A stretch of 35,846 nucleotides of DNA from JBKBRC01 sp046292345 (GTDB taxonomy: Bacteria; Bacteroidota; Rhodothermia; Rhodothermales; Rubricoccaceae). The notes beneath the pieces were generated by a model. That model made no database searches. It worked only from the letters and a program-made list of their open reading frames with translations, and was not told the DNA's origin. The translations under genes were made by a program, and so were the position numbers. The stretch is from contig JBKBRC010000028.1 of NCBI GenBank assembly GCA_046292345.1, forward strand, positions 1 to 35,846, given 5' to 3'. This document shows, one piece after another, positions 31,009 through 35,846 of the stretch (position 1 is the stretch's first letter; the number at the start of each line of letters is the position of its first letter).

Positions 31009-33565
31009 GGCGAGCCGCGAGCGCATCGGAGCGCGTGGCCGAGCCACCGCCATCGGCGCGGAGCGCGGCGTGAACGGGTGCGAGCACGGCGCGTGCCTCG
31101 GCCAGGCGCCCGCCCTCGGCCAGGGCCTCGGCGAAGCGCAGGCGGAAGACCCGCGCGGCGCGGCTGCCGGCGCCCAGCGTGGCATCCACGGCGGCTACCG
31201 CGCCGGCCACTTCCTCGAGGCCCTGCTCGGTCAGGCCCTGCTTGAGCAGCGCCTCGCCCAGCACCAGTCGGGTGTTCGACACGGCCATGTGCTGCTCGCC
31301 GAACTGGCGGCGCTGGATGGCGAGCGCCTCCTGGTAGAGCGGCGCGGCCTCGGCGTAGCGCTCCTGCTGCTGGAAGATCCAGCCGACGTGCGTCAGGCTG
31401 AGCGCGACGTGCGGGTGCTCGGGCCCGAGAAGCTGCTGGCGCATCGCGAGCGCCTCGCGGTGCAGCTCGAGCGCCTCGGTGTAGCGCTCGAGCGCCACGA
31501 GCAGCATCGCGTAGTCGGAGAGCGCCTGCGCCGTCTGCGCATGCGCGCCAAACTGCCGCCGACGCGTCGCCACGACGTGGCGGTAGAGCTGCTCGGCCTC
31601 GGCATACCGGCGCGTGTTGTAGAGCGCGTAGGCGAGCGAGTTCTCGCTCGCGACGACGTCGGTGTGGTCTGGCGGGAGGAGGCGGCGGCGCACGCGGAGC
31701 GCCTCACGCAGGCGGCGCTCGGCCAGGTCGTAGTTGCCGCGCACGCGCGCGAGCATGCCCAGGCCCTCCTCGACGGCGGCCACGTCGGTGTTCTCCATGC
31801 CGAGCGCCTGCGTCAGGACGCCCATGGCCTGCTCGTAGTAGTGCTCGGCCGCGTCGTAGTCGCCGCGCACGTAATAGAACCAGCCGAGGTCGCGAAGCGA
31901 GCGCCCGACGTCCGGATGGTGGGGGGGAAGGACGTGGCGGCGAAGCGCGAGCGCCTGCTTCAGGAGCCGCTCGGCTGCGTCGAACTGCGCGTAGCTCTGG
32001 TGGATCTTGCCCAGCTGGCTGAAGAGGAGCGCCTGCACCGCGGGTTGCTCCTGGAGGTCGTTGCGGACGCGCGCGACCGCCCGCGCCATGACCGAGTCTG
32101 CGGCGAGCAACCCGCCACGCGAAAGGTTGGGGTCGAACTCGCTCAGCAGGTCCGTCATGAACGCAGCCACGGCCTCGGCCTGCGCGGCGGCCTCGGCCGC
32201 TCGCCGGCTCTCGGCATGGACGCGCTGACCGTACACGCCGACGAATCCGAGCGAGACGAGCACGAGCGCGAGCACGGCGGCGACGCCGGTTCGATGGCGC
32301 AACACGAAGCGCCCGATGCGGTAGCCGGCGCGGTCTGGCCGGGCCTCGACGGGCAGCCAGGCGCAGTGGCGCTGCACATCGCGCGCGAGCGCCTCGGCGG
32401 TGCTATAGCGGTCCTCAGGGCGGGGCGCGAGCGCGCAGCGGAGGATGGCGCAGAGGTCGCCGCGGAGGCGGCGGGCAAGCGCGCGCGGCGCAAGCCCGAG
32501 CGCATCGGCCCGCGCGGCCAGGCCTTCGCGGCCGAGCAGCGCAACCGGGTCCGCAGCGCGGTACTCGCCGTCGTCCCAGCGCGGCGGGCGCCGGCCGGTG
32601 AGCAGCTCGCAGAGCAGCACGCCGAGCGCGAACACGTCGGCGGCCGTCGTCACGGTGTCGCCGCAGATCTGCTCGGGCGCGGCGTAGGCCGGCGTCAGGA
32701 GGCGGCGGCCTGTCGTCGTCAGATCGGTAGCATCGCTGTCGGCGCCCGCGCGGCCGTCCGGTCCGGCGATCACCTTGGCAATGCCGAAGTCGAGCAGCTT
32801 GACGTGACCTTCGGCGGTGACGAGGATGTTGGACGGCTTGAGGTCGCGGTGGACCACCAGATGCCGGTGCGCGTACCCGACGGCCGCGCAGACTTCCAGA
32901 AAGAGCGCGAGACGCGCGTCGAGAGGGAGGCCGCGCTGCTCGGCGTAGTCGGTGATGGGCTCGCCGTCGACGAACTCCATCGCGAGGTAGGGGCGCCCGT
33001 CGGGCGTGAGCCCGCCGTCGAGCAGGCGCGCGATGCCCGCGTGGTCGAGGCGCGCCAGGATCTGCCGCTCGGCCCGGAAGCGCGCCACGAGGGCCGGATC
33101 GGGCGCCAGGCGCAGCACCTTCACGGCGGCCGTCTGCGCGTAGGCGCCGTCGGCGCGCTCGGCGCGGAAGACGGTGCCCATGCCGCCGCGCCCGAGCACC
33201 GGCCCGAGGCGCCAGGGTCCCGCACGCTCCGGCGCCGGGAGGTCGGGCTCGTGCGTTGCGGCATCGGCCAAGCCGGCCAGGCGGCGGCCCGCAATGTCGA
33301 AAAAGGCCGTGGCCGGTGCGTCGGCGGCAAGCAGCGCCTCGACCTCGGCGCGGAGCGTGGGGTCCGGGCGGCCATGCGCGTCGCGGCAGCGCGCGTCCAG
33401 AAACGCCGCGCGCGTCTCCACGCGGTGCGCCGCGGCTGCCTCGAAGAGCGCTTCGATGCGCCGCCAGCGCGCCGACGCAGGGCTCTCGCCGGCGCGCAGC
33501 TCGCCCTCGCCAGGGGGCTCCTCGGCCAGGAGCGAGGGCGGAGGTGGATCGAGGCGGTCGTCCAT
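30980..33565 (-). CDS. Serine/threonine protein kinase with membrane segment and TPR domain
   Basis: The 861-residue protein begins with a short module (ARWRRIEALFEAAAAHRVETR, then LRAEVEALLAAD) typical of kinases that sit next to ECF sigma factors. The kinase domain follows: glycine loop GRGGMGTV (125-132), lysine K149, catalytic HRDLKPSN (D241), DFG (259-261) and APEQ. A single membrane segment lies at about 427-446 (VAAVLALVLVSLGFVGVYG). The rest (about 500-830) is a row of tetratricopeptide repeats with A-Y--A-L-GL-like periodicity, such as YDAAEHYYEQAM and YAEAEQLYRHVV, facing outside the cytoplasm or packed near the membrane as a binding platform. All catalytic residues are present. It starts 63 bases after the sigma factor gene and overlaps DUF3299 tail to tail. 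Confidence 0.95.
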   Translation of the reverse strand: MDDRLDPPPPSLLAEEPPGEGELRAGESPASARWRRIEALFEAAAAHRVETRAAFLDARCRDAHGRPDPTLRAEVEALLAADAPATAFFDIAGRRLAGLADAATHEPDLPAPERAGPWRLGPVLGRGGMGTVFRAERADGAYAQTAAVKVLRLAPDPALVARFRAERQILARLDHAGIARLLDGGLTPDGRPYLAMEFVDGEPITDYAEQRGLPLDARLALFLEVCAAVGYAHRHLVVHRDLKPSNILVTAEGHVKLLDFGIAKVIAGPDGRAGADSDATDLTTTGRRLLTPAYAAPEQICGDTVTTAADVFALGVLLCELLTGRRPPRWDDGEYRAADPVALLGREGLAARADALGLAPRALARRLRGDLCAILRCALAPRPEDRYSTAEALARDVQRHCAWLPVEARPDRAGYRIGRFVLRHRTGVAAVLALVLVSLGFVGVYGQRVHAESRRAAEAAAQAEAVAAFMTDLLSEFDPNLSRGGLLAADSVMARAVARVRNDLQEQPAVQALLFSQLGKIHQSYAQFDAAERLLKQALALRRHVLPPHHPDVGRSLRDLGWFYYVRGDYDAAEHYYEQAMGVLTQALGMENTDVAAVEEGLGMLARVRGNYDLAERRLREALRVRRRLLPPDHTDVVASENSLAYALYNTRRYAEAEQLYRHVVATRRRQFGAHAQTAQALSDYAMLLVALERYTEALELHREALAMRQQLLGPEHPHVALSLTHVGWIFQQQERYAEAAPLYQEALAIQRRQFGEQHMAVSNTRLVLGEALLKQGLTEQGLEEVAGAVAAVDATLGAGSRAARVFRLRFAEALAEGGRLAEARAVLAPVHAALRADGGGSATRSDALAARLSPPRPARP

Positions 33566-33628
33566 ACGCGCGGCGGAAGACGGATGGAGCGTCGCGGGCC
33601 CGGCGCGGGCCGTGGCGGGAAGTCGGGG

Positions 33629-34183
33629 CTAGTGCGCGCTCTGGAGGTCGCGGTAGAGCCACGCGCGCGCCGCGCGCCAGCTGCGCTGCACCGTAGGGGC
33701 CGAGAGGCCGAGGGCGGCGGCGGTCTCCTCGATCGTCAGCCCGCCGAAAAAGCGGCACTCGACGACACGCGCCGCGCGTGCGTCCAGGCGCTCGAGCCGC
33801 TCGAGGGCCTCGTCGAGCGCGACGAGCTCGCCCGGAGCCTCTGCCCCGACGAGCGTCTCGCGCAGCGGGATTGCCTCAGCACCGGCGCGGCGCTTGAGCG
33901 CCCCCTGCCGCCGGGCGTGGTCTATCAGCACGTGGCGCATGGCCTTGGCGGCCACCCCGAGCACGTGCGCGCGGCTCTCGAGCACCGCGCTCCCGTCGGC
34001 GATCTTGAGGTAGGCCTCGTGCACGAGCGCCGTCGTGTTGAGCGTCTCGTTGGCCTTGCCGCGCCGCGAGCGGCGCGCCAGCCGGCGCAGCTCGTCGTAG
34101 ACCGCATCGAAAAGAATCCTGTACGCCTGCGCGTCACCGCCACGCGACGCTTCGATGAGTAGCGTAGGATCAGCTGGGAGCAT
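33629..34183 (-). CDS. ECF-type RNA polymerase sigma factor (Ser/Thr-kinase-linked family)
   Basis: From ATG at 34183 the protein has 184 residues. Region 2 is seen as LIEASRGGDAQAYRILFDAVYDELRRLAR, followed by TLNTTALVHEAYLKI and MRHVLIDHARRQGA, the distinctive pattern of the TIGR02999-type family. Region 4 holds LERLDARAARVVECRFFGG, LTIEETAAALGLSAPTVQRSWRAARAWL as the -35-reading helix-turn-helix. Its partner is probably the kinase encoded 63 bases downstream, which may control its activity by phosphorylation; no anti-sigma gene is nearby. A TAAGTTG box at 34216-34222 predicts a transcript start near 34209, at or just before the alternative ATG codons (34210, 34204), so 34183 is preferred. 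Confidence 0.93.
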   Translation of the reverse strand: MLPADPTLLIEASRGGDAQAYRILFDAVYDELRRLARRSRRGKANETLNTTALVHEAYLKIADGSAVLESRAHVLGVAAKAMRHVLIDHARRQGALKRRAGAEAIPLRETLVGAEAPGELVALDEALERLERLDARAARVVECRFFGGLTIEETAAALGLSAPTVQRSWRAARAWLYRDLQSAH

Positions 34184-34215
34184 TGCGAGCCCTGTCGTAA
34201 CCATTTTCAATCCTG

Positions 34216-34222
34216 CAACTTA
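34216..34222 (-). promoter_or_regulatory. Candidate -7 box for the sigma-kinase pair
   Basis: TAAGTTG on the minus strand fits TAnnTTG and lies 33 bases before the ATG at 34183, the same spacing as the NPP-type promoter. If the sigma factor controls itself, a second box would be expected; none is clear. Confidence 0.45.
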
Positions 34223-34334
34223 CGCCACGGAATGGCAGCCACACCGCCGTTTTCAGGCAGACGCGCGCCGGCAACCTCGCCTGCCCAGCGCGGTAGACCC
34301 TCTCCCCCTCCCGTTGCAACTCACCGCCCCCCCA

Positions 34335-34742
34335 ATGCACCCTGACCAGCACACCCCGGACTCGCACCGCTACCGCTCGGTCGACAGCGCGCCCGACGCG
34401 CCCAGCGCCCCCTCCGACGTAAACCCCGAGGCTGCCGAGGAGGCGCCGCCGGCCGCACCGCCCGAGCTGAGCCAGCAGGCCGAGGCGGACCTCGAGACGA
34501 CGAGCCAGACCGTCGCCACGCCCGAGCCGGGGGCGCCGCGCATCGCCGAGGCCGGCAACCAGTACGTCGGGCGCCAGATGGATGACGACCTCAAGGCCAA
34601 CCCGCGCCTGGATGACGCCGACGACGCGCTCGCGGATACGGACGCGCTCGCGGATACGGACGCGCTCGCGGATACGGATACGGACGCGGATACGGACGCG
34701 GACGCGGATACGGACGCGGACGCGCCCGACGCGCGCGCCTGA
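34335..34742 (+). CDS. Acidic, repeat-rich protein of unknown function (135 aa)
   Basis: I do not recognise this family. From ATG at 34335 the protein is 135 residues, rich in Asp, Glu, Ala and Pro and very acidic, with no signal peptide or membrane segment; it should be largely disordered. A short, more ordinary block (NQYVGRQMDDDLKANPRLDD, about residues 72-91) precedes an Asp/Ala/Thr repeat tail (ALADTD, then TDAD units) coded by a DNA tandem repeat. The gene is divergent from the sigma factor (151 bases between starts) and ends 80 bases before smc, which has its own promoter box. The longer frame from 34155 overlaps the sigma gene and is not favoured. Coding status is moderately supported: composition continues the frame to a stop, but no homologue is recognised. 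Confidence 0.55.
   Translation: MHPDQHTPDSHRYRSVDSAPDAPSAPSDVNPEAAEEAPPAAPPELSQQAEADLETTSQTVATPEPGAPRIAEAGNQYVGRQMDDDLKANPRLDDADDALADTDALADTDALADTDTDADTDADADTDADAPDARA
34624..34724 (+). repeat. Nested 18-bp and 6-bp tandem repeat in a coding frame
   Basis: Three copies of an 18-base unit (ACGCGCTCGCGGATACGG) at 34624-34641, 34642-34659 and 34660-34677 are followed by mixed 6-base units GATACG and GACGCG up to 34724. All steps are multiples of three, so copy-number change alters only the length of the acidic tail. Confidence 0.92.
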
Positions 34743-34792
34743 ACCTCGCCTGCAAGCCGTACTCGCGTGCAGAGCCCGCCCGGGCGCGGCCG

Positions 34793-34799
34793 TAGCTTG
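34793..34799 (+). promoter_or_regulatory. Candidate -7 box for smc
   Basis: TAGCTTG, 23 bases before the smc ATG at 34823, leaving a very short leader. Same heptamer as at 21793 and 28189. Confidence 0.55.
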
Positions 34800-34822
34800 C
34801 CGCGCCCGGCCTGCGCTCCCCG

Positions 34823-35846
34823 ATGTACCTCAGCCGCCTCGAGATCCACGGCTTCAAGAGCTTCGCCCACAAAACGACGGTCCAGTTCGCGCCCGGCGTG
34901 ACGGCCATCGTCGGGCCCAACGGCTGCGGCAAGAGCAACGTCATCGATGCCGTGCGCTGGGTGCTCGGCGAACAGCGCGCCCGCCTGCTGCGCTCCGAGA
35001 AGATGGACGGCGTCATCTTCAACGGCGCCGCCGGCCGCCGGCCGCTCGGCATGGCCGAGGTCTCGCTCACGGTCGAAAACACGCGCGGCATCCTCCCGAC
35101 CGAGTTCTCCGAGGTCACCGTCACGCGCCGCCTCTACCGCAACGGCGACGCCGAGTACCTCCTCGGCGGCACGCCCTGCCGCCTGCGAGACATCCTCGAC
35201 CTGTTCATGGATACCGGCCTCGGCGCCGGCGCCTACTCGGTCATCGAGCTCAAGATGATCGAGGATATCCTCTCGGATAATGCCGCCGATCGCCGCCGCC
35301 TCTTCGAGGAGGCCGCCGGGGTGACGCGCTACAAGCTGCGCCGGCGACAGGCGCTCAGCCGCCTCGACGCCACGCGGGACGACCTGACCCGGCTCGACGA
35401 CATCGTGGACGAGGTCGAGCGGCAGGTGCGGGCGCTGGAGCGGCAGGCGCAGAAGGCGCGCCGCCACGCGCGCCTCGCCGCGCGCCTCCGCCTGCTCGAC
35501 CTCGCGCTCGGCGCGCACGACGCCGCGCGCCTCGACGCCGCCGAGGCCAGGGCCGCCGCGCAGGCGCGCGCGCAGACCGATGCCGCCGAAGCTGCCGGCG
35601 CGCAGATCGCCACGGCCGAGGCCGCGCTCGAGAAAACCCGAGCCGCCCTCGTCGGGGCCGAGGGCGCGCTCGCGCAGGCGCAACGCGCCCTCGCGGCCCA
35701 CGCCGAGACGGTCGCCGCGGCGGAGGCCGAGCGGCGCGTCCGCGCCGAGCGCCACGCTGCCGCCGCGCGCGCCCTGGCGCGTCTCGAGCAGGACGCCCGC
35801 ACCGACGAGGCCCGCGCCGACAGCGCCCGCCAGACCCGCCGCCGCA
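34823..35846 (+). CDS. smc: Chromosome segregation ATPase SMC, N-terminal part (runs off the window)
   Basis: The first 341 codons encode the SMC head and start of the coiled coil. The N-terminus MYLSRLEIHGFKSFAHKT, Walker A GPNGCGKSN (31-39), VIDAVRWVLGEQ and the GAYSVIELKMIEDILSD and RRRLFEEAAGVTRYK stretches are typical of bacterial SMC. From about residue 175 the sequence becomes a long Ala/Arg/Glu-rich helix with heptad spacing, the ascending arm of the coiled coil. SMC dimers with ScpA and ScpB compact and separate chromosomes. The gene is cut by the right edge; hinge, descending arm and the C-terminal ATPase half (signature and Walker B) are outside. It has its own promoter box after the acidic repeat gene. 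Confidence 0.96.
   Translation, partial: MYLSRLEIHGFKSFAHKTTVQFAPGVTAIVGPNGCGKSNVIDAVRWVLGEQRARLLRSEKMDGVIFNGAAGRRPLGMAEVSLTVENTRGILPTEFSEVTVTRRLYRNGDAEYLLGGTPCRLRDILDLFMDTGLGAGAYSVIELKMIEDILSDNAADRRRLFEEAAGVTRYKLRRRQALSRLDATRDDLTRLDDIVDEVERQVRALERQAQKARRHARLAARLRLLDLALGAHDAARLDAAEARAAAQARAQTDAAEAAGAQIATAEAALEKTRAALVGAEGALAQAQRALAAHAETVAAAEAERRVRAERHAAAARALARLEQDARTDEARADSARQTRRR

Overview
The window is very GC-rich and carries a Bacteroidetes/FCB-type envelope gene set: large TonB-dependent receptors, a PorV/PorQ-type barrel, proteins with C-terminal sorting domains like those of type IX secretion, and lipoproteins. No start codon has a convincing Shine-Dalgarno sequence. Several genes are preceded by a TAnnTTTG-like -7 box, often exactly TAGCTTG, as expected for Bacteroidetes-type promoters. 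Together with the GC content this suggests the Rhodothermota (a Rubricoccaceae- or Rhodothermaceae-like bacterium); that placement is inference. The sequence is draft quality, with one 100-N gap.

Layout. 1-760: the distal end of a type I-E-like CRISPR array (13 repeats, 12 spacers), with leader and any cas genes off the left edge. 842-2567: a small unknown gene convergent with apaG, then a BtpA-family gene. 2800-5903: korA-korB, a two-subunit 2-oxoacid:ferredoxin oxidoreductase. 6027-17725 (minus strand): six genes 33-84 nt apart, likely one operon, encoding two large secreted proteins with sorting-type C-termini, a lipoprotein, a TonB-dependent receptor, a PorV/PorQ-type barrel and an NHL-repeat lipoprotein. 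17987-24947: two divergent, paralogous Oar-like TonB receptors sharing a 502-bp regulatory region. 25055-28155 (minus): gamma-glutamyltransferase and an NPP-type phosphodiesterase lipoprotein. 28277-28405: tRNA-Lys(CTT) with terminator and promoter. 28519-31008: ABC ATPase, FtsX/MacB-like permease (with the gap) and a DUF3299 protein. 30980-34183 (minus): ECF sigma factor and a Ser/Thr kinase-TPR protein. 34335-35846: an acidic repeat protein and the 5' part of smc.

How the genes may work together. KorAB feeds reduced ferredoxin from 2-oxoacid oxidation, probably at the 2-oxoglutarate step. The six-gene block looks like a self-contained surface machine: an outer-membrane receptor plus its own exported and lipidated partners and a barrel of the family that serves type IX secretion, but no SusD-like protein. 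The two Oar-like receptors share a 44-bp inverted repeat (one mismatch) inside their 5' coding regions, flanking both promoters. The sigma-kinase pair resembles Ser/Thr kinase-linked ECF systems. The strongest candidate for an undescribed system is the six-gene envelope operon; the second is the possibly invertible divergent receptor pair.

Long antisense open frames over nearly every gene are a by-product of the high GC content and are not annotated.
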